From Halanaerobium kushneri (GTDB lineage Bacteria; Bacillota; Halanaerobiia; Halanaerobiales; Halanaerobiaceae), in NCBI RefSeq assembly GCF_900156285.1, contig NZ_FTNC01000015.1, positions 1-64,000 of the forward strand: DNA of 64,000 nucleotides, written 5' to 3'. Within the stretch, counting starts at the first letter, position 1; the number at the start of each line of letters is the position of its first letter. The notes under the pieces were generated by a model that saw only the letters and a list, made by a program, of their open reading frames with translations, did not search any database and was not told the DNA's origin. This document shows, one piece after another, positions 1 through 8,222 of this stretch. The translations under genes and the position numbers were made by a program.

Positions 1-277
1 TAAGCCAGGGGAAAAGAGCAGCTTCCTGAAAAACCATAACCCTATCATTACCAGGATTTTGAATCATTTTATTTTTTATCATTACCTGTCCCGAAGAAAC
101 GGGAATTAGTCCTGCTAAAATATTTAAAAGTGTTGATTTTCCACATCCAGAAGGACCAATAAAACTAATAAATTCTTTTTCTTTAATTTTTAAATTAATA
201 TTTCTTAATACTTCTAATTGCCTGCCATTTTCCTGTTTGAAATTTTTATTAACGTCTTTAATATTAAGTAAATTCAT
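1..277 (-). CDS. ABC transporter ATP-binding protein, TauB/SsuB type (partial)
   Basis: The N-terminal 92 residues of an ABC ATPase run off the left edge of the window. The Walker A motif (GPSGCGKST) is intact and is followed by a Q-loop region ending FQEAALFPWL, typical of the nitrate/sulfonate/taurine subfamily that energises uptake of oxyanions or organosulfur compounds. ATG at 277 has the ribosome site AGGAGTGG just upstream on the minus strand. The gene diverges from a cysteine-free Rrf2 regulator at 468, which may control it. The substrate cannot be read from this fragment. Confidence 0.88.
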   Translation of the reverse strand, partial: MNLLNIKDVNKNFKQENGRQLEVLRNINLKIKEKEFISFIGPSGCGKSTLLNILAGLIPVSSGQVMIKNKMIQNPGNDRVMVFQEAALFPWL

Positions 278-467
278 TTAACCACTCCTAATCTACATTA
301 AATCTATAGGAATTAACGTATATATTGTTTAAATTATATATTTCTCTTTTCGAATTGTCAAGTCTAATTTGATATAAATTTCCTGCTATAGTAAAATTAG
401 ATTAGTAAAATAATAAACATTAATCTTTAGATTTATCATTTAAAATGCATTGTGAGGTGTTGATAAA

Positions 468-917
468 ATGGAAATTTCAACTCAAGGTAGATATGGGGTC
501 AGAGCTTTAATTGACCTGGCAGTCCATGCAGGCACAGAAGCTGTATCACTGCGAGAAATATCAGAGAGACAGAATATTTCAGAAAGATATTTAGAACAAA
601 TTTTTGCTGATTTAAAAAAAGCCGGTTTAATTAGAAGTGTCAGAGGAGCTCATGGTGGATATTTATTAAATCGACCACCGGAAAAAATTAGTCTGGCAGA
701 TATTTTGAATATATTAGAGGGGAAAATAGCTCCCGAAGTTCAAATTCAGGATGACCAGAGTGAGGAAGTAGTTTTTAAGACTGTTTCTCAAGAGATCTGG
801 CAAAGACTGGAGAGAGGTATGCATAACTTAATGGAATCGATTACCCTTGCTGATTTAAAACAGAGAATTCGCGAAGTGCAAAAAGAAAAAAGTGAGGGTC
901 ATATGTATTATATTTAA
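468..917 (+). CDS. Rrf2 family transcriptional regulator, CymR-like
   Basis: A 149-residue winged-helix protein of the Rrf2 family. The N-terminal MEISTQGRYGVRALIDLA and the wing segment RGAHGGYLL are diagnostic. It contains no cysteine at all, so it cannot hold the [2Fe-2S] cluster of IscR through the usual three cysteines. That resembles CymR, the cysteine-metabolism repressor, which works with CysK as corepressor. The divergent TauB/SsuB-like ATPase at 1-277 is compatible with control of sulfur uptake. The CymR role is inference; the family call is secure. ATG 468 follows the ribosome site GAGGTG. Confidence 0.9.
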   Translation: MEISTQGRYGVRALIDLAVHAGTEAVSLREISERQNISERYLEQIFADLKKAGLIRSVRGAHGGYLLNRPPEKISLADILNILEGKIAPEVQIQDDQSEEVVFKTVSQEIWQRLERGMHNLMESITLADLKQRIREVQKEKSEGHMYYI

Positions 918-1015
918 TTGAACTTAAGGAGAAAAAATTAAAAATTAGGCTTAAAAATTTATAGCTGGCTAGATTCCTCAGTAAAAATAAATATAAAAAA
1001 TGAAAGGGTGTTATA

Positions 1016-2224
1016 ATGGGTGAATTCTTAAGCTTATACGGAGAGGCAACTATTACAGCGTTCGGCTTTTTCTGGAAATCTGCCTGGGCATTTATTTTAG
1101 GTTATTTTATCAGCTCTATGATTCAGACATTTATACCGAAAGAGAAATTGACCCGTTATATGGGAGAAGCTAATTTTAAAAGTATATCTCTATCTACTAT
1201 TTTTGGAGCAGCATCTTCTTCCTGCTCTTTTGCAGCTCTTGCAGCTGCAAGGGCTCTGGTAAAAAAAGGAGCAAATTTTATAGCTGCTGTTGCTTTTATG
1301 TTTGCTTCTACCAATCTTGTGATAGAGCTTGGAATTTTAATTTTTATTTTTCTGGGATGGGAATTTTTAGCGGCAGAAATTATTGGTGGTCTAGTTTTAA
1401 TTATTATCAGCAGTATTTTATTTAAACTAACATATCCCCAAAAATGGTTAAAACAGGCCAGAAAGAAGGTTGAAAAAGAAGGCCCTGATATTAAAGAAGA
1501 TTTTAACTGGAAAGAGAGATTGAAAAGTAAAAAAGGTTGGAGAATGGTTGGTAATAGTTTTGTAAGTGAGTGGGAAATGGTCTGGGAAGAAATTTTAATT
1601 GGTTTTACTGTAGCTGGTTTTGTGGCAGTATTTGTACCAACGGAAGTATGGAATAAAATATTTTTGATTGAACTTTCCGGCTCCCTGCCTGACTGGCTTG
1701 TAGCAGTTGAAAATGCTATGGTAGCTCCCTTTGTTGCTGCCTTAACTTTTATAGGTTCTATGGGAAATATTCCACTTGCTACAATTTTGAATAATAATGG
1801 AGTTTTATTTGCAGGAATAATGGGCTTTATTTATTCGGATTTGATGGTCCCCCCCTTAGTAGCAGTAAATATTAAATATTATGGCAAAAAAGTAGCTTTC
1901 TATATAGCTGTAATTATGTATATTAGCATTGTTTTTACAGCCCTTATCTTAAATGGAATCTTTGATGTTTTCAATATATTGCCCGACAGCGGGAGAGTTG
2001 TAAGTGAAGTTGCTCGTTTTAAAATAGATTATACTTTTTATTTAAATGTGTTTTTTGCTTTTCTGGCTGGATGGCTAGTTTTTCTCAGAAAGAAGTTTAA
2101 TAAACATCACAGCGATTCAGCAAACGAAATGGAGATGGAAGGGAATGGAAAATTTAAAAAGCTCATTGCTTTTACCTTTATTGCGGTTTTATTTTTGGGT
2201 TTAATCATAAATTTTTTGTTATAA
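1016..2224 (+). CDS. Permease of the YraQ/ArsP (DUF318) family
   Basis: A 402-residue integral membrane protein with about eight to ten hydrophobic segments. The segment ASSSCSFAALAAARALVKKG (near residue 62) is the hallmark of the YraQ/ArsP permease family, and a second family motif lies near NNGVLFAGIMGFIYSDLMVPP. Family members export trivalent organoarsenicals or are associated with heavy-metal loci. Its position just before a copper P-type ATPase suggests a metal or metalloid efflux role, though the copB promoter (2252-2280) lies in the gap, so the two need not be co-transcribed. A charged loop follows residue about 140. The substrate is not determined by sequence. Confidence 0.85.
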   Translation: MGEFLSLYGEATITAFGFFWKSAWAFILGYFISSMIQTFIPKEKLTRYMGEANFKSISLSTIFGAASSSCSFAALAAARALVKKGANFIAAVAFMFASTNLVIELGILIFIFLGWEFLAAEIIGGLVLIIISSILFKLTYPQKWLKQARKKVEKEGPDIKEDFNWKERLKSKKGWRMVGNSFVSEWEMVWEEILIGFTVAGFVAVFVPTEVWNKIFLIELSGSLPDWLVAVENAMVAPFVAALTFIGSMGNIPLATILNNNGVLFAGIMGFIYSDLMVPPLVAVNIKYYGKKVAFYIAVIMYISIVFTALILNGIFDVFNILPDSGRVVSEVARFKIDYTFYLNVFFAFLAGWLVFLRKKFNKHHSDSANEMEMEGNGKFKKLIAFTFIAVLFLGLIINFLL

Positions 2225-2251
2225 ATTGAGTTATTTTATCTTTTGACAGAT

Positions 2252-2306
2252 TTGACTCAAACAATTCCGAGTGTTATACTATGATTAAGATACATGACAG
2301 GGGTAT
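2252..2306 (+). promoter_or_regulatory. copB promoter with CsoR-like operator
   Basis: The -35 box TTGACT (2252-2257), a 17-bp spacer and the -10 box TATACT (2275-2280) form a good sigma-A promoter. The 17-bp element ATACATGACAGGGGTAT lies at 2290-2306, spanning and following the likely transcription start. The same element recurs four more times in the window, always beside metal genes, and fits a pseudopalindromic CsoR operator (ATAC...GTAT with a G run). Confidence 0.8.
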
Positions 2307-2329
2307 AGTTGAATGAGGAGGTATTAAAA

Positions 2330-4264
2330 ATGGATCATCAGAAAATGCTTGAAGATTTTAAAAAACGCTTTAAAATATCTTTGCTGATAACTGCACCGAT
2401 TTTAGTACTTTCACCTATGATTCAAAGCTTTTTTGGTTATACACTGGAATTTACAGGTAGTAAATATTTGTTATTTTTACTTTCTACCGTTATGTTTTTC
2501 TATGGTGGCTGGCCTTTTTTAACAGGGCTTAAAGATGAGTTGAGTGATAAAAATCCAGGGATGATGACTTTAATTGCTCTGGCAATTTCTGTCGCTTATT
2601 TTTACAGTGGAGCGGTTGTATTTGGCCTGGAAGGTAGATTTTTCTTCTGGGAACTGGCAACTTTAATTGTAATTATGCTTTTAGGACACTGGATAGAGAT
2701 GCGCTCGGTAATGGGTGCTTCGCAGGCTTTAGAGGAACTGGCAAAATTAATGCCTGATCAGGCACATAAAATTGTTAATGGAGAAGTCAAGGAAGTTAAG
2801 ATAAAAGAGCTTAAAAAAGGAGACCAGGTTCTGGTCAAACCAGGCGAAAAAGTCCCTGCTGATGGTGTAATCTATGAGGGAGATTCTTATATAGATGAAT
2901 CAATGTTAACTGGTGAGTCAGAACCTGTTGAGAGAGGAAAAGATGAAGAAGTCATTGGAGGTTCAGTTAATGGGGATAGTTCAATTAAGATTAAAATTGA
3001 AAAGGCTGGTGAGGATAGTTACTTATCTCAGGTAATTGAGATGGTAAAGGAATCTCAGGCAGCAAAATCTAAAACTCAGAATTTTGCAGATAGAGCAGCT
3101 TTCTGGCTGACTTTGATTGCGATTACTGCTGGTACTCTTACTTTTGGCAGCTGGTTATATATTACGGGAGATTTAGCTTTCTCAATTGAACGGATGGCTA
3201 CAGTAATGGTTATAACCTGTCCCCATGCTCTTGGACTTGCAATACCACTTGTGGTAGCTGTGTCTACAACCCTATCAGCCAAAAATGGTCTGTTGATTCG
3301 CAATAGAACTGCTTTTGAGAATGCCCGTAAAATAGATACAGTTTTATTTGATAAAACAGGTACTTTAACTGAAGGAGAATTTGGAGTTGAAGCAGTTGAG
3401 ACTTTTACCGATGATTATAATAAAGAAGAGATTTTACAGAAAGCAGCTTCTTTAGAGCAGGAATCAGAACATCCCATTGCAAATGGAATAGTAAAAAAAG
3501 CCAAAACAGATGAAGTTGAACTGCTTAAGGTTGATGATTTTGAAATAATGAAAGGTAAAGGCGTGATTGGAAAGATTAATAATACTGATATGAAGGCCGT
3601 TTCTCCAGGTTATCTGGAAGAAAATAATATAGAAATACCGAATGATGCTTTAAAGGAAGGTCCATTTACAGAAGTTTTTCTGTTAGAAAATGACAAATTA
3701 GTCGGGATGATTAGACTGGCTGATCAGATTAGAGAAAGTTCTTATGAGGTTGTCAAAAAACTTAAGGACAAAGGAATTAAAGTTAAGATGCTGACCGGAG
3801 ATAATCAGAAAACTGCAGAATATGTAAGTAACGAACTCGGTCTGACTGATTTCTTTGCTGAAGTACTACCTGATCAGAAACAGCAGAAAGTGGAAGAACT
3901 GCAGGCAGAGGGTGATTTTGTGGCAATGACTGGTGATGGAGTTAATGATGCACCAGCACTGGCAAAAGCTGATATTGGAATAGCCATTGGTTCTGGTACA
4001 GATGTGGCTGCCGAAACAGCAGATATAATTCTGGTTGAAAGTGATCCACTTGATGTACTCAAACTGATTGACTTTGGTAGTTTAACCTTCAAAAAGATGC
4101 TGCAAAATCTATTCTGGGCTACAGGATATAATGCTTTTGCAATTCCACTTGCTGCAGGGGTTCTAGCCAGTTTTGGTATTATGATTTCTCCTGCTGTGGG
4201 TGCAATTCTGATGTCAATGAGTACAGTTATTGTAGCTATTAACGCCAAATTACTCAAGTTTTAA
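2330..4264 (+). CDS. copB: Copper-exporting P1B-3-type ATPase CopB
   Basis: A heavy-metal P-type ATPase of 644 residues. The membrane metal site is CPH (residues 297-299) in CPHALGLAIP, the signature of the P1B-3/CopB class that exports Cu(II)/Cu(I) or Ag. The phosphorylation motif DKTGTLT has Asp341, the actuator motif is TGES, and the hinge is GDGVNDAPAL. There is no HMA domain and the N-terminus has only a few histidines, shorter than classical CopB. I place the start at ATG 2330 behind GAGGAGGT; a TTG 21 bases upstream lies inside the ribosome site. It has its own CsoR-like operator. Confidence 0.94.
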   Translation: MDHQKMLEDFKKRFKISLLITAPILVLSPMIQSFFGYTLEFTGSKYLLFLLSTVMFFYGGWPFLTGLKDELSDKNPGMMTLIALAISVAYFYSGAVVFGLEGRFFFWELATLIVIMLLGHWIEMRSVMGASQALEELAKLMPDQAHKIVNGEVKEVKIKELKKGDQVLVKPGEKVPADGVIYEGDSYIDESMLTGESEPVERGKDEEVIGGSVNGDSSIKIKIEKAGEDSYLSQVIEMVKESQAAKSKTQNFADRAAFWLTLIAITAGTLTFGSWLYITGDLAFSIERMATVMVITCPHALGLAIPLVVAVSTTLSAKNGLLIRNRTAFENARKIDTVLFDKTGTLTEGEFGVEAVETFTDDYNKEEILQKAASLEQESEHPIANGIVKKAKTDEVELLKVDDFEIMKGKGVIGKINNTDMKAVSPGYLEENNIEIPNDALKEGPFTEVFLLENDKLVGMIRLADQIRESSYEVVKKLKDKGIKVKMLTGDNQKTAEYVSNELGLTDFFAEVLPDQKQQKVEELQAEGDFVAMTGDGVNDAPALAKADIGIAIGSGTDVAAETADIILVESDPLDVLKLIDFGSLTFKKMLQNLFWATGYNAFAIPLAAGVLASFGIMISPAVGAILMSMSTVIVAINAKLLKF

Positions 4265-4314
4265 ATTTAGTCAGGATAGATAAATAAAAAAAGAATATTA
4301 ATTAATATCCATAA

Positions 4315-4363
4315 CCCCAGTTAACTTCAGATTTAAATTTTGAAGTTGGCTGGGGATTTTTTT
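4315..4363 (+). terminator. Rho-independent terminator after copB
   Basis: CCCCAG and AACTTCA at the 5' side pair with TTGAAGTT and CTGGGG at the 3' side, followed by a run of seven T. Confidence 0.9.
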
Positions 4364-4370
4364 GTAAAAA

Positions 4371-4412
4371 ATGATTTATATCATAGCTGACCTTTTAAAA
4401 AACAGTTATACT
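4371..4412 (+). promoter_or_regulatory. Crp/Fnr-type box and -10 element before the CPG ATPase
   Basis: The inverted repeat ATGATTTATATCAT (4371-4384) contains the TGAT-N4-ATCA core of FNR-type sites. A -10 box TATACT lies at 4407-4412, and no good -35 box is visible. With a start about seven bases after the -10, the box centre is at about -41.5, the class II activator position. The regulator encoded at 6682 has the matching recognition helix. Confidence 0.6.
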
Positions 4413-4445
4413 GGTCTTACAAATTAAACAGGGAGGTTGTTCGAG

Positions 4446-6287
4446 ATGAAAAAGAAACTAAAAATAGTTATTATATCAGGAATTTTAATTATACTGGCCT
4501 GGTTAAGCAATTTCTTAAATTATAATCCACTAATTTTTAAGACAGCTATGATAATTGCAGCGGTTATTGCTGGCTATCAGGTAGCGATCAGTGCCTATAA
4601 TACTTTAAAAATGAAGGTAATTAGTATTAATTTATTGGTGACAATTGCTGCAGTAGGGGCAGTAATTATAGGAGAATACTGGGAAGCTGCAGCTGTTACC
4701 TTTCTCTTTGCCTTTGGTTCCTATTTAGAAAGCCGAACAACAGCTAAGGCGAGAAATGCAATTAGAAATTTAATGGATCTGGCACCAAATTTGGCTACAG
4801 TGATTAGAGATGGTAAAGAAAAGGAAATTGCGGCAGAGGAAGTAGAGATTGAGGAGGAAGTAATTGTTAGACCTGGAGAAAAAATACCTGTCGATGGTAC
4901 TGTAATTAAAGGTGAGAGTGAGATTAATCAGGCGGCCATTACTGGTGAATCAGTACCTGTACGTAAGGAAAAGGGAGATGAGGTGTTTAGTGGAACCATT
5001 AATCAGAATGGATATTTGGAAATAAAAACTGAAAAAGTAGGAGATGACACTACTTTTGGAAAAATTATAGAACTGGTGGAGGAAGCTCAGGAAGAAAAAG
5101 CCCCAACTCAAAAATTAATGGAGCGTTTTTCTAAGTATTACACTCCGGGAATTATACTGCTTTCAGTAATTTCTTATTTTATCAGCGGCAGTATCAGACT
5201 TTCTCTAACTTTACTGGTTATCGGCTGTCCGGGAGCACTTGTTATCTCAACCCCGATTTCTATTGTAGCTGGAATTGGTAATGGCGCCAAAAATGGAATT
5301 TTGATCAAAGGAGGTGAGTACTTAGAGAAATCAGGTGAGATTGATCTGCTTGCTTTTGATAAGACTGGAACTTTAAGTAAAGGGGAAGCAGAAGTTGATC
5401 AGATTATAACTTATGCTAAAAGTGAGTCTGAGGTTTTAAGACTGGCTGCAGCAGCTGAATTTAATTCTGAGCACCACCTGGCCCGGGCCATCAAGAATAA
5501 AGCAGAAGTTGAACTGAAAGAAAGCGTTAAATCTCCAGCTAGTTTTGAAACTCATACTGGTAAAGGTGTAACTGCCAGAATCGATGGCAGAGAAATTATG
5601 ATTGGAAACAGCAGATTATTTAAAGAGCAGGGAATTAAAATTCCAGAAAAAATTGAAAGAAAGAAGAATAAATTAGAAAAACAGGGTAGAACAGTTGTAG
5701 TTGTCTCAGAGGCTGAGAAAATTATAGCTTTAATTTCTATTGCTGACCGACCAAGAGAAAATGCCTATCAGATAGCAGAAAAATTAAAGCGGGTTGGTAT
5801 CAAAAAAATTGTAATGTTAACTGGAGATAATGAAAGAATCGCAGAATCTGTGGCTGAAGAACTGAATCTTGACGGCTATAAAGCAGAATTGTTACCTGAA
5901 GACAAGGTAAAAGCAGTAGAGGAATATCAAAAAGAAGGTTATAAAGTTGCCATGGTAGGAGACGGAATTAATGATACCCCATCTTTAGTAACAGCCGATA
6001 TTGGTATAGCCATGGGAGCAGCCGGTACAGATGCTGCAATTGATACAGCAGATATTACTCTGATGGCAGATAATTTAGACAAATTACCTTATGCTGTAGG
6101 CCTGAGTAAAGCCGCAAATAGAAATATAAAGCAGAATGTAGCCTTTGCTGTTCTGGTAGTTTTTGCTCTGCTGGCAGGGGTTTTAGGTCAGAAAGTATTT
6201 TTGGCTTCCGGAATGCTGGTTCACGAGTTAAGCGTTTTAATTGTAATTTTTAATGCTATGCGTTTATTAAGATATAGTACTGAATAA
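4446..6287 (+). CDS. P1B-type heavy-metal ATPase with CPG membrane motif
   Basis: A 613-residue heavy-metal P-type ATPase. It has TGES in the actuator domain, DKTGTLS (Asp305), the hinge GDGINDTPSL and a conserved HP-like loop (NSEHHLARAI). The membrane metal motif is CPG (residues 261-263, in GCPGALVISTP) instead of CPC. The last helix reads HELSVLIVIFNAMRLL, closer to the HEGS/T motif of P1B-4 Co/Fe/Zn pumps than to the Asp of ZntA. There is no N-terminal HMA domain, but a free-standing HMA protein follows at 6373. Zn, Fe or Co export is more likely than copper. Start ATG 4446 is behind GGGAGG; the TTG at 4437 abuts that site. Confidence 0.88.
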   Translation: MKKKLKIVIISGILIILAWLSNFLNYNPLIFKTAMIIAAVIAGYQVAISAYNTLKMKVISINLLVTIAAVGAVIIGEYWEAAAVTFLFAFGSYLESRTTAKARNAIRNLMDLAPNLATVIRDGKEKEIAAEEVEIEEEVIVRPGEKIPVDGTVIKGESEINQAAITGESVPVRKEKGDEVFSGTINQNGYLEIKTEKVGDDTTFGKIIELVEEAQEEKAPTQKLMERFSKYYTPGIILLSVISYFISGSIRLSLTLLVIGCPGALVISTPISIVAGIGNGAKNGILIKGGEYLEKSGEIDLLAFDKTGTLSKGEAEVDQIITYAKSESEVLRLAAAAEFNSEHHLARAIKNKAEVELKESVKSPASFETHTGKGVTARIDGREIMIGNSRLFKEQGIKIPEKIERKKNKLEKQGRTVVVVSEAEKIIALISIADRPRENAYQIAEKLKRVGIKKIVMLTGDNERIAESVAEELNLDGYKAELLPEDKVKAVEEYQKEGYKVAMVGDGINDTPSLVTADIGIAMGAAGTDAAIDTADITLMADNLDKLPYAVGLSKAANRNIKQNVAFAVLVVFALLAGVLGQKVFLASGMLVHELSVLIVIFNAMRLLRYSTE

Positions 6288-6372
6288 AAATGAAAGTTTA
6301 AGTTAATTAAAGAAATTAGGCTTAAGAAATATTTTAGGAATAACCATAATATAAAATTTGGAGGTAATAAAA

Positions 6373-6588
6373 ATGAAAAAAATTAAACTTTATTTAGAAG
6401 AACTGAGCTGTCCTGACTGTGCAAATAAAATAGAACAGGTTTTAAATAAAACTGAGGGAGTCAAAAAAGCTGATGTTCATTATACAACCAGTAAAGCCAA
6501 TGTAGAATACGATTCAGAAAAAATAGAAGTAGCAGATTTAAAAAAAGCGGTTGCAAAAACAGGATATAAGGTAGAAAGGACTAAATAG
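6373..6588 (+). CDS. HMA-domain metal chaperone (CPDC motif)
   Basis: A 71-residue single HMA (ferredoxin-like) domain protein. The metal loop is LSCPDCANK with Cys13 and Cys16, and the C-terminus has the usual GYKV strand. It probably hands metal to the CPG-type ATPase just upstream, which has no HMA domain of its own. No CsoR-like element precedes it, so it likely shares the transcript of the ATPase 85 bases upstream. Start ATG 6373 follows GGAGGT. Confidence 0.88.
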   Translation: MKKIKLYLEELSCPDCANKIEQVLNKTEGVKKADVHYTTSKANVEYDSEKIEVADLKKAVAKTGYKVERTK

Positions 6589-6681
6589 ATAATAAAGGGT
6601 ATCTGTTTTCGCCCAAATTATACTATAAAGTTATAATAAATGGAGAAAGCAGGTACCTAATTAATATTAAAGGGTGATAGT

Positions 6682-7350
6682 ATGGAAAAATGTGAGCACG
6701 AATCATGTGTGAGAAAAGTACCAATTTTTTCTGATCTGGATCATGATAAAATAGCTAAATTAAATAATCTGGTTAAACAGAAAAAATTTAAAAAAGGTGA
6801 ATTAATCTATCTGGAAGGAGAGCTTGGAAAAAATATTTATATTATTGAGTCCGGCCTGGTTAAATTATATAGAAGTAATGAAGAGGGGAATCAGTATATA
6901 TTAAGACTATTAAATGAAGGAGATTTTTTTGGAGAACTGGTTTTATTTAAGGAAGAAAAGTTAAGCAGTAGTGCAGAAGCGGTTGGCGACTGTAATATTT
7001 GTCTGCTTCCGAAAGCTGAAATTGAGAAATTAATTAAATCATCTCCAGAACTTTCCTATAAACTCTTATCAGCAATTACCAGCCGGCTAAATAAAACAGA
7101 AAACAAACTGCAGTCTCTGGCTCTTGAAGATGCAAAAGAAAAAACTATGCGGCTGCTGCTGGAACTTGCCAGAGAAAGTGGTATAGAAAAAGATAATGGA
7201 ATTTTAATAAATTTACCCCTGAGTCGAGAAGGACTGGCAAATTTAATTGGAACAACTCAGGAAACATTAAGTAGAAAATTGTCAGAACTGCAGAAAGAAG
7301 GACTGATTTTATTACAGGGACAAAAGAAAATTTTAATTAAAAATAATTAA
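6682..7350 (+). CDS. Crp/Fnr family transcriptional regulator
   Basis: A 222-residue regulator with an N-terminal cyclic-nucleotide-type beta barrel (residues about 12-120, motif GDFFGELVLF) and a C-terminal winged helix. The recognition helix TQETLSRKLSEL has the E-x-x-S-R arrangement that in FNR reads TGAT half-sites. Four cysteines (4, 9, 104, 107) could bind metal or a cluster, but the spacing is not that of FNR. A TGAT-N4-ATCA box 2.3 kb upstream precedes the CPG ATPase, so this gene may be a local metal or redox-responsive activator. The ligand is unknown. Confidence 0.9.
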   Translation: MEKCEHESCVRKVPIFSDLDHDKIAKLNNLVKQKKFKKGELIYLEGELGKNIYIIESGLVKLYRSNEEGNQYILRLLNEGDFFGELVLFKEEKLSSSAEAVGDCNICLLPKAEIEKLIKSSPELSYKLLSAITSRLNKTENKLQSLALEDAKEKTMRLLLELARESGIEKDNGILINLPLSREGLANLIGTTQETLSRKLSELQKEGLILLQGQKKILIKNN

Positions 7351-7373
7351 ATTAATTGTTTAGCAATTCTTAT

Positions 7374-7408
7374 TATGCTTGTTCCGGGCGGAATAAGCAT
7401 ATTTTTTT
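7374..7408 (+). terminator. Terminator whose T-run overlaps the next promoter
   Basis: TATGCTT and TTCC pair with GGAA and AAGCATA around a short loop, followed by seven T (7402-7408). The last two T are also the first two bases of the next -35 box (TTGACA, 7407-7412). Confidence 0.88.
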
Positions 7409-7461
7409 GACAGAACTAATCCTGAGTGTTATACTATACTTAAGATACTAAATAGGGGTAT
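7407..7461 (+). promoter_or_regulatory. Promoter and CsoR-like operator of the methyltransferase gene
   Basis: TTGACA (7407-7412), a 17-bp spacer and TATACT (7430-7435). The operator-like 17-mer ATACTAAATAGGGGTAT is at 7445-7461. The block from the spacer to the operator is nearly identical to those at 2252 and 21058. Confidence 0.8.
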
Positions 7462-7487
7462 GTAGTATTTAAAAAGGAGAATTAATT

Positions 7488-8138
7488 ATGGGTAATAAGA
7501 ATAAAATTAAAAAAAGATATAACAGAGTTGCTCCTGTTTATGATTCTCTGGAATATTTTATGGAAAAAGGTAAAATGGGGGATTGGCGGGAAAATCTCTG
7601 GCAGAAGGTAAGTAATAGAATTGAACAGTTAAAAGAAAATAATAATAAAAAGGTCAAGTTATTAGAAGCTGGAGTAGGAAGCGGTAAAAATATTGAATAT
7701 TATCCAGAAGAAATTGAAATTTTTGCTGTTGATTTCAGCCCCAAAATGATTAAGGAAGCAGAGAAAAAAGCTGATAAATATAATAAAAAGATAAAATTAC
7801 TGGAAATGGATATTCAAAATTTAAGATTTGAAGATAATTACTTTGATTTAATTGTTACAAGCTGTGTATTCTGTTCGGTTCCAGATCCGATTAAGGGATT
7901 AAAAGAGTTAAAAAGAGTTTTAAAAGAAGATGGTCGAATCTTGATGCTTGAGCATATGCGGAGCCGGAATAAAATGGTAGGAAAATTTATGGACTGGTTT
8001 AACTGGGTCAGCCTTTACACTTGGGGGGCTAACATTAATCGCAGAACAATAGAAAATATAAAAAAGGCGGGTCTGGAATTGGTCGAAGTTAATAATCTGA
8101 TGTCTGATATTGTAAAAGAAATTGAACTAAAAAAATAA
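7488..8138 (+). CDS. Class I SAM-dependent methyltransferase in the copper regulon
   Basis: A 216-residue methyltransferase. Motif I is LEAGVGSGKN, motif II FAVDFSPKMI, followed by the acidic MDIQNL step and a VTSCVFCSVPDP region. The N-terminal YNRVAPVYDSLEYFMEK matches UbiE/PEMT-like small-molecule or lipid methyltransferases. Its promoter carries a CsoR-like operator, so it is predicted to be induced by copper along with the efflux genes. The substrate is unknown; a lipid, a quinone or a thiol compound are candidates only by context. Confidence 0.87.
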   Translation: MGNKNKIKKRYNRVAPVYDSLEYFMEKGKMGDWRENLWQKVSNRIEQLKENNNKKVKLLEAGVGSGKNIEYYPEEIEIFAVDFSPKMIKEAEKKADKYNKKIKLLEMDIQNLRFEDNYFDLIVTSCVFCSVPDPIKGLKELKRVLKEDGRILMLEHMRSRNKMVGKFMDWFNWVSLYTWGANINRRTIENIKKAGLELVEVNNLMSDIVKEIELKK

Positions 8139-8145
8139 ATTAAAC

Positions 8146-8196
8146 TTGACAAAAAGAATATGTAATGCTATTATTAATTATACCCCTTACACGTAT
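8146..8196 (+). promoter_or_regulatory. Promoter and CsoR-like operator of the copZ-like gene
   Basis: TTGACA (8146-8151), a 17-bp spacer and TATTAT (8169-8174). The 17-mer ATACCCCTTACACGTAT (8180-8196) is the reverse orientation of the element seen at 2290, 7445, 8456 and 21096. Confidence 0.78.
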
Positions 8197-8222
8197 AAAG
8201 TATAAAAAGGAGATGTTAAAAA

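Noticed and set aside
3874-4257. Long minus-strand open frame inside copB
   Set aside because: It is a shadow of the plus-strand gene, with no ribosome site and low-complexity residues.
6594-6606. CsoR-like site AAAGGGTAT before the Crp/Fnr gene
   Set aside because: It lacks the ATAC half and the four-G run at the right spacing.
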